Below, one piece after another: positions 23,463 to 34,834 of a stretch of 64,000 bases of DNA (positions within the stretch are counted from its first letter, which is position 1; each line of letters starts with the position of its first letter). Source of the DNA: Siphonodentalium dalli (Eukaryota; Mollusca; Scaphopoda; Gadilida; Siphonodentaliidae). The position numbers were made by a program, and so were the translations under genes. The stretch is from contig CP136065.1 of NCBI GenBank assembly GCA_032622095.1, forward strand, positions 66,391,031-66,455,030, written 5' to 3'. The notes under the pieces were generated by a model that was given only the letters and a program-made list of their open reading frames with translations, made no database searches and was not told the origin of the DNA.

Positions 23463-25079
23463 GGTTTAGTTGACTATCCACGGTAATACTAATTGCTTTA
23501 CTGGACTAGATTAGATTAGATTTATTTTGATAGTTCAGGTTATACATGTGTACATGAATACATACTATGGGTATGTTTACAAGTTGAATAAATATAATAC
23601 ACAACGGTATATATATTATAATTATAATAATTTATATTAAATATACATGTTATATGTAGGGTTCTGATGAGACAGATAGAGTTCAGACTGTGTAAATAAT
23701 TGATATATAAGAGAATATATCAATTTTCTCAAGAATTAATTCATTTTATAGAGGTTGCCGTCAGAATATAAGGTAAATTATGTGGCAGAAATCTGTATAA
23801 AAATAGAAATACTCATGTGACCTGAGACCATCAGGGATAACGCAAAAAGTTCTCTAAATGAGAACTTAATTCCATTGCGGTCCCTGAATTGAATTCATTG
23901 CAATCTTTATCATATATCATAAATGTGAAAAGGGCATTATTGCGTCACATCGAACTAGACAGTGTTAAGTCAGCAGCGACACTTCATGTCTTTGATGATC
24001 AACATAAAAGAAAACGCGCCTACACGTACATACTAGTACATGTACGTTGGGTTCAGTTCAGGTCATGGAGTTCACTGCTCATGCATGACTGATGGCAGTG
24101 GCATCGTTAAAGGAACAACGCACAGAATGCCACAGATTACATGAAAATATGGCCGTGCAATGGCACTGTTGTCATGCTAGCACATAGGTAGTGCTTTTTC
24201 CCAACTAATCGACTAGCAGATTTCGGGATCGACTAATTTAATAATCGCGTCGACTTCGACTAGTCGATTAATCATTTCAACACTAAAACAAATGTCCAAG
24301 AGACTTGCTGGCAATCACCAGCAATCAGAGAATCACTGCAAAACACCAACGTCTCTGCGACAAGCCAATCAAAATCGCTGAATTGTCCATGCGACGTGAT
24401 CAACGATAAGCACAAGTTTTGAGTGACACGTGTCTCTTTCAACTTCACGTGTCTTTTTAGTCTCAATGTTGTACACTCGTTATACTTCTAACTTCTTGTT
24501 GGCTCTCTTGTGATATGATGGATTAATTTATAAGAAATTACTCTTGTTTCGATAATTAAAGGTTAGGAGTTATATCTAAAAAATTTAAACATAAATTTTC
24601 TATAAATGCACTACGCGAATTTATCTTCAAACTTTTCAGTTATAACTGCATAACCTTAATCGACACAAGAATTATTTCTTAAATCATTCAATAAATGAAA
24701 GCTACATGTACATGGATGAATGTACAATAAATATTGCAATGCTGCATTCCTGTCACAAATTCACAATAACATCAACTAATTTGACTGAAGATATAATACA
24801 GGGAGAGGGTAAACAAAGTAAGATATTACTGTTGAGAAATTGATACAGCATACCCCCTCCCACCCAACATTTGGCATATCAGGATTTGATTTTGATTCTC
24901 GTACCATCAAACTTGTGAATCAGCTTTGGTTCTCGCAAAAATTTATGAATTTTAAGGCCTACATGGGGTTTGCCAACTAGATCTGATTGGGTGATTTTGC
25001 CATGATTTTAATATAAATTTTCTAAATTATTTTTTTTAAAGATAAGGATGGACTTAAATTACAGACTTACAGTCACATA
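23463..25079. other. Unassigned DNA with a CGACTAGTCGA fragment
   Basis: 24196-24290 repeats the CGACTAG..CGACTAGTCGATTAATCATTTCAACACTA pattern of 8576-8662. The segment 23900-24180 is somewhat GC-richer but has no convincing exon. A CCAAT word occurs at about 24366. Confidence 0.4.
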
Positions 25080-25230
25080 CGTTAAAACCGCCATAAACAA
25101 AAAGAATATTAAAATAAAGACAGATTGTGTTCTTAATCTTATACCAATCATACACATCGCATAAATATCATGTTATTGTCAAGATCGTACACTGTGTTGG
25201 TAAACAAAAGCCATATTACATGTAATAAGA
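25080..25230. repeat. Dispersed repeat related to 5150-5290
   Basis: The shared order is ACCGCCAT..ACA, AAAGAATATTAAAATA, a TTATTGTCAAG-like block, a GTACAC..TG block and GTAAACAA. The class is unknown. Confidence 0.5.
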
Positions 25231-25317
25231 TACAGTAGCCAACAATATTACGCAAAGAGTGTGTGATAAACATAAACACTCAACACTGGGGATACCCACT
25301 TTGGTTAAATTTTTGAC

Positions 25318-25693
25318 ATACCGCTATTCTCAAAGTAATTGACCAGAAAAACGGGGTGATACCCCGGTGATACCGGTAATAAACGGTAACGGTATCGAGA
25401 TGGTCACGGCGGTGGAGTTACGGTATTGGACAATGATACCGCAGTCTTTTAGCGGGCACCGCATTAATTTTTTTGAATACCGCGGTCTTTTAGCGGGCAC
25501 TGCATTAATTTTTTTGAATACCGCGGTGATTTTCATGGAACTCGTTGAGGGGAGGTATTTACTCCCACATACTTGTTCGCATTAACAAGCGGTATCAGTA
25601 CCGCGGTATTGGAGGATACCGCGGTATAGTACCGCGGTATTAACGGGGTGACACCACGTTATTGGTGGTCAATTACTTTAAGTATAGCGGTAT
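25318..25693. mobile_element. Inverted-repeat element rich in ACCGCGGTAT
   Basis: The left end ATACCGCTATTCTCAAAGTA and the right end TACTTTAAGTATAGCGGTAT are imperfect inverted repeats that continue into AATTGACC and GGTCAATT. The interior is built of GATACCG, CGGTAAC and ACCGCGGTAT palindromes. A 50-bp unit (GTCTTTTAGCGGGCACCGCA then TTAATTTTTTTGAATACCGC) is tandemly repeated at about 25442-25530. Open frames here reflect the repeat. It is likely a non-autonomous DNA transposon of unknown superfamily. Confidence 0.65.
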
Positions 25694-26607
25694 GAGGGTC
25701 AGACTGTTCGACAAAAGAGGGATTATAGATAATTAACCCATGTACACCTCCAGTTGGCATATTTCATTAAGCTGTGAACTATTAGCGTTGCTTCAATATT
25801 AGATAATATTGAAGTTATAATGGCTTCTGTTACACAACTTGATTCAACGAAAAAATCAATCTTTGTTATTTATCGTAAATGACAAAAAAAATCACTCTTG
25901 TTATTTGGTTCAATCTTCTGGTTCTATTTATGTTTATGTATAATGACATTCACTGTTACAAGATGCATACACATGCCTAGCGGCCCTAGCCATCTAGATA
26001 ATTGTGAATCTCGGAAAGAAGCTATATTATCGTGTTACATCCAGGTTACATGGCATTTAAAAACACAGTCCGTTCTCATCGGAAGCCATTATAATAATGA
26101 TTTTATTAATGAATAATATAGAGATGGCTTGTGGTGCTTTAAAAGTAAAATGTAGCCTATAGGCGGCCGGTACCTATGGATACAATGTAGGCCGCTATTA
26201 CACGGCCTGTGTATTAACTGGATGATATGACACTAGCATGTGGTTTGCCCATTTAGCCCTTGTAGGGATGTTCTGACAGATAAATTTCAACAAAAATCCT
26301 TAATATGTCAGTTTGTTGAATACATTATTTGAACATCCATCCAAATGGAGAATGGGAAATCCAATAGTAATTTTCTCTGTCTGCTAGCTGTTTGCCTTTA
26401 ATACATTCTTCCAAGTGATGAATATAACATTCAATGTAATACTTTTAAAACTGGAGGGGAAATGAAACATGAATCTCATTCAAGCCAAGTGTTGTGACTT
26501 GTGTGTTGATTGCTTGTGCTCCATACATAATTGCACAGAACTGTTGTGATGTAGTCACCCTCTGCAACATTTAATTTTGAAAATTGAGTTGATCAACCTG
26601 TATCATT
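25694..26607. other. Unassigned intergenic DNA
   Basis: No gene or repeat family was recognised. Confidence 0.35.
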
Positions 26608-27044
26608 TTAAAGATGCATTATCCGAATTAACGCTCCTAAATTACTGTTTCTTTTGCTTCTTGGGTAAAAAATATTTGATTAGAGTCGAGGAACCCACCA
26701 TTCAAAGCTCAAGAGTGAACAGATATTGATTTTTGTAATTTTTTTAAGTTTTTTATTTCTCGATGTGCAAGAAATTGAGACCCAGAAAAATTGTCCTCAA
26801 AATGACAGTCCAGGAAAAAATTGCGAATCAAGATGGATAACTCTAAAATCAAGTGGTAATATTTTGCGCCACTCAAGTGATAATACGGCCATATTTCGTT
26901 GAACAAATATTGATAAATACCACGTTTTGGGAAATTTTGTGCCATAGTTGACAGTGGTTAGCATTATTTTGTTGCAATTAATCGATTCTGATAACTAAAG
27001 CACATTTTGAAGAAATGTAACTTTTGTTGTTTTTGTATTTGATA
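26608..27044. mobile_element. PB3 TTAA element running into the gap
   Basis: It begins TTAAAGATGCATTATCCGAA and carries GATTAGAGTCGAGGAACCCA and AGTGAACAGATATTGATTTT in the same order as 46508-46873. Its far end falls in or near the run of Ns. Confidence 0.7.
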
Positions 27045-27144
27045 NNNNNNNNNNNNNNNNNNNNNNNNNNNNNNNNNNNNNNNNNNNNNNNNNNNNNNNN
27101 NNNNNNNNNNNNNNNNNNNNNNNNNNNNNNNNNNNNNNNNNNNN
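27045..27144. other. Assembly gap (100 N)
   Basis: Exactly 100 undetermined bases, a conventional placeholder length, so the true size is unknown. It lies between a PB3 element and a PB1 element end, which suggests that repeats caused the break. Confidence 0.95.
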
Positions 27145-27310
27145 GTTGGGTAAAGGGTTAACCACAGCAGAATTATGGGAAAAATTTCAGGATTTAGTCG
27201 GAAATATGGCTTGTTGTCATCGGAAAGCTCTCACATATTTCCGACTAAATCCTGAAAAGTTACCCATAATTCTGCTGTGGTTAAGGAGTCGATTATTTAT
27301 GGTATTACTG
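27145..27310. mobile_element. PB1 right end fused to a TA-flanked palindromic MITE
   Basis: GTTGGGTAAAGGGTTAA equals the right end of PB1 (41341-41357). Its TTAA is also the TTAA inside the MITE's left arm, which continues CCACAGCAGAATTATGGGA. The MITE then shows a shortened left arm, its inverted right arm (CCCATAATTCTGCTGTGG) and a terminal TATTACTGTA. Confidence 0.7.
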
Positions 27311-27892
27311 TAGCATATCATTGCAAGGCAGATTACTATCTCTATAAAAAGCCAATAACAATTACAAACACTGCTTCATGGCTGGTTTTATTAAAATTGC
27401 GAGATTTTAAGTCAAAGACATGTTGACAATTTTCCCATGCATAGCGAAACACAACAAATTTTATAATATAGAATAAGACATATATAATTTATTATACTTA
27501 TCACAATCTAGTGGACATCATCTTCAAGTTTTTATCAGTCAATAATATTTATTACTGATTATCTTTCGCATCTTGTTGTTTTTATAACTACTACTAAATA
27601 GTACGGTTTTCACAAATGTTTACTATGCCAGCCATGCACTTGTTATTAGGATACAAATAAAAATGATTTACTAACACAGTGTGTATGACCTCTATATTCT
27701 AAAAAAACCTGTTTGATTGCATGATTAAATAATGATTGGTGCATGCTTTGCTTTATTTTATCAGCTATTTATTAATTTATTAATTATTTATTAGTGATTG
27801 TGATTGAGTCCCTCCTATTAATATTTTATGAAATACTTTTCGTTTTAGGTGGTTCACTAAATACTGCTCCATCATAGTTTCGTATATAGAGA
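27311..27892. other. Unassigned AT-rich DNA
   Basis: Simple TTATTAATT-type tracts occur near 27770-27800. Nothing gene-like was seen. Confidence 0.35.
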
Positions 27893-28052
27893 ATTTCTAC
27901 AGTTTTTGTTTGAATACCGAAATATCTCATGAGCGTCTGGAAAGAAATATCAAATTTTCACGAGCAGTTACAAGCCATGAGTGAAAATTTGATATTTCTT
28001 TCCAGACACGAATCAGATGTTTCAGGTATTCAAACAAAAAAACTGTAGGTAT
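27893..28052. repeat. Fold-back palindrome
   Basis: CTACAGTTTTTGTTTGAATA (left) faces ATTCAAACAAAAAAACTGTA (right). The inner arms GTCTGGAAAGAAATATCAAA and TTTGATATTTCTTTCCAGAC are perfect complements. The arms are about 70 bp with a centre of about 15 bp. It is probably a miniature inverted-repeat element. Confidence 0.65.
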
Positions 28053-28779
28053 TATTTTTATTATATGTGGCTTATTTAGGCTCAAAGTTGCTGAATTAAG
28101 TCTTAATTAAATAAATAATTAACTGTACTTAATAAAAGAGCGCACATGTCAGTGTTTACAAACAGGAAAGAGCCTAGGCCTGAAGTGGAAATTGACATGT
28201 TGCGACTCAATCATAGAATTATCAGTTGATCACGAGCCATCATAAATTTGTCGCTTTTGATTGGCTAGTAGACAGTATACACACAATGATCACTCGATCG
28301 ACCTTGGAAGCTTGTGATACTTTTTCTTAACAGCATCAGTTTGCACTACCAGCATCATATTAATTAAGCAGGACCCACCAACATCGCGGCAAAATGGCAG
28401 GACCACTTGACCAGGGGTGGTAAAAGCAACCTTATGCTGTCTGTGATTTCCAGATTAACTCATGCTATAAACATCAGTTATCTTACTCTGGAAAATAAGT
28501 TTTCAATGTACATGTATACATGTTTTTTTCTACAAAAATTATGAAATATATATTCTATCAAGGAATATAAGCAAGTATAAATGATTTCCAGCGATTGAAC
28601 TACTCAGATCTTCATTATTGATTGTGTATTTTCATGATACTGCTCACATCACACATCAAACTTCATTCCATCCAAATTTATTAGCCTCTGTAATTTTATG
28701 TATTTTCTGGTGCTAGTCACTTCATATTACCTGGTTATTTATTGCCTATGGGTGTCTGGAAGGTTTATTCTATTTGTTA
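28053..28779. other. Unassigned DNA
   Basis: No gene or repeat was recognised. Confidence 0.3.
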
Positions 28780-29157
28780 TTAAAGGTACACAATCCGATT
28801 CGATGGTCCCTGTATCATCAGATTCCAAAATTTCTTCAAAATATGCTTTAGTTATCAGAATTGATTAATTACCATGAAAATAATGCTTACCACTGTCAAC
28901 TCTAGTATAAAATTTTCCAAAACGTGTTATATATCAACATTATTTTGTTCAACACAATTTGTTATCAAGAGTATTATCGAATATTTGCTAGGCCGCCAAA
29001 TATTACAGGTGGTCAAAAATAACTGATTTCAAAAATCAATATCTGATAACTCTGAGATTTGATGGGTGGGTTCGTCAACTCGAATCATATGTTTTTTTAC
29101 CCCCGAAGCCAAATGAATAGTAATTTAGGAGCGTTAATTCTGAATATGTATCTTTAA
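28780..29157. mobile_element. PB3 TTAA element, full length
   Basis: TTAA flanks both ends. The left end is AGGTACACAATCCGATTCGA and the right end reads ATATGTATCTTTAA. The interior has TTACCCCCGAAGCCAAATGA and GAGGAACC-type blocks. At 378 bp without a coding frame, it is the reference copy for this family in the window. Confidence 0.75.
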
Positions 29158-30050
29158 TTTCTTGTTTCCATATTGGCCAGTTGTGAGGACTCGGTCGCAT
29201 AACTTGGTCAATGTGGAAACAGCCAATTAATAAGTATTTAATATCATTGTGTGTTTTATTAAACTGACAATAAAAATTTCCCAACTATTCTTATTCTTGT
29301 GAATTTTGTGATTTCACAGTAAGTCCACTGTCTCTTTCTACTGGGAATGATACTTCCTCCATGTATAGCTGAAATGTTCTTTAGTGTCAAGCTAATGCTA
29401 TCATTCGCCAGCAACTGCAATATATCTTCCGTCAACAGAATATTCTTTTCCGAGCTACGTGGTTGCCATGATCAAAGGGAGAGTAGGAATTACAATTTCC
29501 GGTGAGCTTCATCTGTTAATGTTGCAATTATATATAATTTCATTTACATTACCGTAGGCTTATTGGCCACGTTTCTACTTATTGGCCGACTTTTTTACAT
29601 ATTAGTCATGTTTTCCACTTAAAGGCCGACTTTTATTACTTATGATGCGGGGCGCGTTCTGCTTATAGCGGTCGAATAACCTGCGGCTGATTAATAAATT
29701 TGATTATTTTTTATAAGATCTGAGAATATATCTGTTTATATATAGAATTTCCACCACTTTGAAGACCTGTGGGAAACATTTTGCACCCCTCCCCTTGAGG
29801 TGGAATTTTCCCAGAACTTTTGGAAAGCTAACGAAAATACTTTAATCTTGTATGTATAGGTGTTATTTTGTCAACCAAATTAGCAAATACATTTGGAACA
29901 GGATTCATTTCTTCCAATCAGATTAGAATAAGTATATTTATTTGTTACAATTCATGTTTACAAACATGGAAATTCATCCAATTGCTTGACCTATTCCGGA
30001 AGACTTCCAGAACCCTATAGGCTTCAGATCATGAATATTGTGGGTTTAAT
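29158..30050. other. Unassigned intergenic DNA
   Basis: TATTGGCC..ACTTATTGGCCGAC words repeat loosely at 29555-29640. No other structure was seen. Confidence 0.35.
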
Positions 30051-30491
30051 TTAAGTGTTTGATAGTTGTCTGTTTATATTTATACATGTATGGGTCATGT
30101 AGCTGATGGAGAGTTAAGTGTTTGATAGTTGTCTGTTTATATTTATACATGTATGGGTCATGTAGCTGATGGAGAGTTAAGTGTTTGATAGTTGTCTGTT
30201 TATATTTATACATGTATGGGTCATGTAGCTGATGGAGAGTTAAGTGTTTGATAGTTGTCTGTTTATATTTATACATGTATGGGTCATGTAGCTGATGGAG
30301 AGTTAAGTGTTTGATAGTTGTCTGTTTATATTTATACATGTATGGGTCATGTAGCTGATGGAGAGTTAAGTGTTTGATAGTTGTCTGTTTATATTTATAC
30401 ATGTATGGGTCATGTAGCTGATGGAGAGTTAAGTGTTTGATAGTTGTCTGTTTATATTTATACATGTATGGGTCATGTAGCTGATGGAGAG
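30051..30491. repeat. 63-bp minisatellite, seven identical units
   Basis: Seven head-to-tail copies of a 63-bp unit starting TTAAGTGTTTGATAGTTGTC and ending AGCTGATGGAGAG appear identical. Because 63 is divisible by three, a minus-strand frame stays open through the array and reads the same 21 residues seven times. This is a by-product of the period, not evidence of a gene. The lack of divergence implies very recent amplification or an assembly collapse/expansion. Confidence 0.95.
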
Positions 30492-30558
30492 TTAGTTTGT
30501 AATAAAATATCAGCCATTGCAAAAACTGCTTTATTTTCTTCCTTTAGTAACTAGAAAA

Positions 30559-30985
30559 TCCTTGATATAGTGTATCTGTCATTTGCAGCATGAGGTCCCC
30601 AGAGGGTGATTTTGGTGATGCCCCCCCCCCCCCCCCCCCCCCCCACAGAGGACCTCTTCTGCTGAGGCCTCAACTGCTATGGGAGACCTAGGATCAGATT
30701 GAAGTTCCCCATTTGAAGTTGGTGATGTTCACCCATTAGTCACCTCGATTATGCATTTTATCTTCTGCAAATTAGGGGATATAGAAACTGAACATAAGGG
30801 GAAAAGTAACTAAATACAATGTTAATTTGAGGCTATAGATACTTTCCAGAAGATGAGGCTTAAGCAGAATGAGGTCCCCAGAGGATGAATTTACTGATGC
30901 TTGCCCGCTGTGCAGAGTAGCGTCACTAAATTCACCCTCTGGGGACCTTATTCTGCAAATGACAGACACGCTATTTCAAGGCTTG
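30559..30985. mobile_element. PAL element with hairpin at each end, copy 1
   Basis: The left end CTTGATATAGTGTATCTGTC ATTTGCAG and the right end CTGCAAATGACAGACACG are inverted. Each terminus is itself a hairpin: GAGGTCCCCAGAGG(G/A)TGA..T faces ATTCACCCTCTGGGGACC. The inner part carries AAGTTCCCCATTTGAAGTTG and TTCTGCAAATTAGGGGATAT. The left hairpin loop has become a run of 24 C (30621-30644). It has no coding capacity. Further copies are at 42777, 43874, 49051, 50429, 56660 and 59109. Confidence 0.75.
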
Positions 30986-32523
30986 AAACTAGAATCACTG
31001 GGGTGACTGCAGGGACCAGCTGAGAGGTTTAATATTTGGAGAAGTCACTTCTCCATATTTGATTATTAGGGAGAAGTGGACTGTAATCACGAAGAAGTCA
31101 TAATAGCTCAAGTTCACTATACACCCCAACATCACCATTCTATGATCCAATATTATTATGCAACACAATATCCCATTTATACAATTATTATAATGAGTAA
31201 GGACAACATTATAATCAGAATTGAAAATACAGTTTAAATATGATGAGGGACATATGAATTCTGGTATATAAGAAACAAGAAATTTCTCCCCAGGACAAAA
31301 TTAGGGAGAAGCTCACACGTTGCCCTCTAGCTGCTGGTCAGTTGGTGATTGATATGCTAAATTGATCAAGTTTGTATGTCTCCATTCATTTAATAAGGTA
31401 TCTATGATCTCCAAATCGTTGATTTGGATTCCCAGGATTCCTGAAATTTTCATCAGAGTACCAACCCAGGATCTTCAGATCTCATCTTTGGATATAGACA
31501 TAGGGACTTGACTTAAAAAAAATTCTCCCAGCATTTGTAAGCCTACCCTGGAAACAGGAAAATATTGAAAAATGAACAGGAATTCAAGGTTCTGGGAAAA
31601 AATTTACTTGTTTTTAGTTATACTGGAGAATATTGGAATCGCCAATCAAGCAGTCAAAAATAAAAAAACTGGTGGTATAACTGTAACTAAGAATTGTTTG
31701 ACATGATAGTTTCAATGTCCATGTGTTTTGTTAAAGTGATGTGAAACACTCCGGTATGGTGATCTAATAGAAATGGAGAATAATCCTGCTCAAAGTAGTA
31801 ATTTTTACGAATAGTAACAAAAATTTACAGCACACACATCGTCATTCTTATATATTTAGTTAAATTCAATGACTCTTGATGGCGAAATCATTTGTGTTAG
31901 TTTATCGCCGACTGTTGCATCCCGAATCGAGATGTAAATATTTACAATTATGCGTAGTTCAGACGATGATATCTATGTAGTGTCATAGTGTCTTTCTTTG
32001 AGATTTTGGGTGATGTTAGTAGAATGGTACATTCCCACAGTTGGCATAGCACCTGAGTACTAACTTATCAGTTTCACGCACCCGAACAAGTCTATAATAT
32101 GTCTTTTAATTTATAATAACTGAATAAACTGGTGTTATAAAAGTTTAATTATAATAATAATTTAGTATATTATAACTCGTTGACGCCAATACGTTGTCAA
32201 GTGTACGTGTAGTCATCTCAATGACATGTTAAACATACTCATTAACCTAAGAACATCACCTCGCACTAATTGACTAATTTGTAACGTGACTAGTCCTATA
32301 ACATCATCGACAGCGTGTGACTCAAAACGGTCGTAAAATATTCGAGTATATCACTCCAGTGGGGACGGTCCCCCATTCATTCATAATCCCACATACACTC
32401 ACGACGAGCTATACTTTCGGGAGGCCAGCAAAACCTCGGACCTTTATTCTGACATCCACCGATGGAAATAAATATCTGGACTAGAACCTTCATCGGCCGA
32501 TCATAGTTTAGTACAACTTGGTA
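30986..32523. other. Intergenic DNA upstream of the claudin-like gene
   Basis: AT-rich with GAGAAGTC..TCTCC words (31035-31090, 31280-31320) and no recognised element. The last few hundred bases become less AT-rich towards the promoter. Confidence 0.4.
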
Positions 32524-32857
32524 GCTATATATACGGTAACAGTTTTTCTGGCGTCAATTCCTCAAACTTGCTACCATTGAAGAGCTGTGATATTAGTTTC
32601 TCTATGAGAGTTTAACGTTGCGTTAAAACCAGTTCATGTCTGCTGTTTCGAACCGATTCTGACTTACACTATATACATGTAGCAACGGTAACACTGACAG
32701 TTACACCTTCTCCCTCTGAAGTAAACTCTTCAAATTGCTATTCTCGATAAGCTGACTGTGATAATATTAGTTTTCCTGTTTTCCCAGTTACACATTGCAG
32801 TTACTCCGTGACGCCGGCGCATTTCTGAAGTTTCGAGCTCATTCTGACTAACTTACA
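32524..32857 (+). promoter_or_regulatory. Duplicated core promoter / 5'UTR of the claudin-like gene
   Basis: Two diverged tandem copies offset by about 150 bp precede the start codon. Each has a TATA-like word (TATATATA at 32526, TATATA at 32670), then CGGTAACA, CTCAAA(C/T)TGCTA, a GTGATA..ATTAGTTT block, GTTTCGA(A/G)C and ATTCTGACT(AA)CTTACA. The ATG follows the second copy. Which TATA-like site is used cannot be decided from sequence. The second copy contains GACGCCGGCGC. Confidence 0.5.
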
Positions 32858-33065
32858 ATGGAAGTTGTAGTTGTTGCCAAATTAACTTCTAAAATTGGAT
32901 TTCTAGTGTTGCTGGTCGGACTATTCTTGTACCTCCTGGGTTTCGCCAGCCCTTACTGGGTCACGGGACCCATGGTGCACGAAGGGTTATGGAAATACTG
33001 TCGATTCGACGCTTACACGAGCGAAAAGTGCGGATATTACACACCAAACAGATCCGATTTAGCAG
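32858..33065 (+). CDS. Claudin-like four-pass membrane protein, coding exon 1
   Basis: This exon encodes residues 1-69 plus the first base of codon 70 of a 172-residue protein joined from 32858-33065, 37701-37847 and 41938-42101. It holds TM1 (about 12-33) and the first extracellular loop with the claudin/PMP22 signature: W34, G43-L44-W45, C48 and C58. N64-R-S66 is a possible N-glycosylation site. In claudins the loop cysteines form a disulphide and the loop makes cell-cell or ion-selective contacts. The ATG at 32858 is the first in frame, in ACAATGG context, and follows the duplicated promoter. The exon ends at a consensus donor (GCAG|GTAAGT). A PMP22/EMP- or clarin-like relative is also possible; the family call is firm, the subfamily is not. 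Confidence 0.85.
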
Positions 33066-33147
33066 GTAAGTTTTTTTTATTAAACAATTTGTGAAAATAA
33101 TACAGATGCTAAAAAAATTTATTGAACGCAGTTATTATAGTGGAACT

Positions 33148-33612
33148 GGAATTGAACGCGATACATATATAGATAATCTTGAACGTCAAAAATACCAGCA
33201 AAATTCTATTGTTTTCAATGGCAGGGGAACAATCAATATATAAATATATTCCCCTGCCATTGAAAACAATAGAATTTGTGCAGAAACTTGAGCACAGAAC
33301 ATACGTCGGTATGTCTAAAAACAACATGTTCACAGCTTATTACATCGAATAAGTTGAAAATACAATGCTTTGGAGCTTCCTCTTTCAAATGGTATATAAT
33401 ATATATTTTATATGATGTCATCTGGGGGGTCGAAAATTAAGTGGGCCTTTAAGGCATATTCAGCTCGATGAATGAGAGAATATACACTATTGAAACTTAT
33501 ATAGAAGTTAATCGAGGTCAGAATGAGGAGAAATCGGAAGTCAAATAAATTTTGCTGGTATTTTTGACGTTCAAGATTATCTATATATGTATCGCGTTCA
33601 ATTCCTGAAAAT
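33148..33612. repeat. Compound fold-back in intron 1
   Basis: An inner inverted repeat has perfect ~28-bp arms: AATTCTATTGTTTTCAATGG then CAGGGGAA, facing the complement at 33248-33276 across about 15 bp. An outer one pairs 33148-33205 (GAATTGAACGCGATACATAT..) with 33548-33606 on the other strand. The outer arm spans the TTTTGCTGG junction next to the inner arm. It may be two nested or recombined inverted-repeat elements. Confidence 0.65.
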
Positions 33613-33894
33613 AAACCATTATTTGAATTTTGTTGTATTCTGGGAGCCACAACGGAATTTTTTTTATTATGATTTCAGCTGTGTTCTATTACTCTATGGG
33701 CACCTTCTGAGACACAGACGTTTCAAATTGTGATGAATTATAGTATTTTGATCATATTTTATGGCATATATTGTTATTAAAACCGTATATCATTAAGGCA
33801 CTATAAGACAAATAATTGGTGACTCGAAAATTAAAGTCATGCCGGAACGTTTAAAAATGACGTTTAAATATCACCATGACCAAATCCAAGGATG

Positions 33895-34035
33895 TCTATC
33901 ATAAATACAATGAGCGGACAGCACCCATATTCGAACTTGACTTGTGTTTCTACCAAACACATATACTAACATACAAAATATAGAAACCACCTGGGACGGG
34001 CGGGCACACGGATGGACAGACAGCCGTGATTTCTT
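33895..34035 (+). repeat. Tandem-element monomer in intron 1
   Basis: CACCCATATTCGAACTTGAC, then CACATATACTAACATAC and GGGCGGGCACACGGATGGAC match the 155-bp monomer family and its tail. Confidence 0.55.
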
Positions 34036-34143
34036 TAAAGCGACCAAGGCCTTCGCAGTGGGTAAATATGTAACATTATGAAAGTCTGTAAAAACATCAC
34101 CACCTAGAAGAACATGGACAAATAGATAAACTCCGTTCTTATA

Positions 34144-34372
34144 TGAAAGGTACTCAATCCGATTCGATGGTCGCTCGACTCGTCGACTAGTGTTTGCTGG
34201 CCACTAATAATTCTCAATGGTGAAAAATAATAGATTTAAAAAATCGATATCTAATAACTCTGAGCTTTGATAGGTATAGGTGGGTTCCTCGACTCGAATC
34301 AAATATTTTGTTTACCCCCGAATCCAATTAAATAGTAATTGAGGGGCGCTTAATCGGATTGTGCATCTTTAA
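34144..34372. mobile_element. PB3 element, internally deleted
   Basis: The left end AAAGGTACTCAATCCGATTC and the right end GATTGTGCATCTTTAA match the family, with TTTACCCCCGAATCC inside. It is shorter (about 229 bp) than the full copies, and the left TTAA has changed to TGAA. Confidence 0.65.
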
Positions 34373-34660
34373 TTATTGAAAATTCTCCAATAACGAAATT
34401 GCTGTTGAGACCTATGCAATGTTAACACAAATGTTACTGTGATTTGTCAACAAACATCGCTAAATCATGTTGTAAGTTCAAATATTGTATAAATATTATT
34501 TTCATAATTAAATATTGTTCAAAGCTTTGACCTTTCCAATGTTTAATGTCAAGTTTTGATTAAACTATGGTATTTAAGTATTGGACTATTTAGACATTGA
34601 TCGGTATTCGGTAATTCATATAGTACTGTAACAGTATAATGTTTAAATAAGAATGGTCTC

Positions 34661-34705
34661 GATAATTCTGCTGTGGTTAAGGAGTCGATTATTTTGAGCA
34701 TTATT
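34661..34705. repeat. Right-end fragment of the TA-flanked MITE
   Basis: ATAATTCTGCTGTGGTTAAG, then GAGTCGATTATTTTGAGCAT and TATTGTA match the terminal 45 bp of the family at 52612-52814. Confidence 0.65.
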
Positions 34706-34834
34706 GTATACTATAAATCGTGGCTGGTAGATGAAACTATCAGAGCAATCTCAATATATTTCCAAATGGTTGATTTCAAACTAACAAAACAATTACCAAC
34801 AACTGATAGGACGCACGTATTGAATACTATATAC

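Noticed and set aside
30046-30522. 158-codon minus-strand frame of repeated 21-residue blocks
   Set aside because: It is produced by a 63-bp tandem repeat whose length is a multiple of three; there is no start context, domain or splice support.
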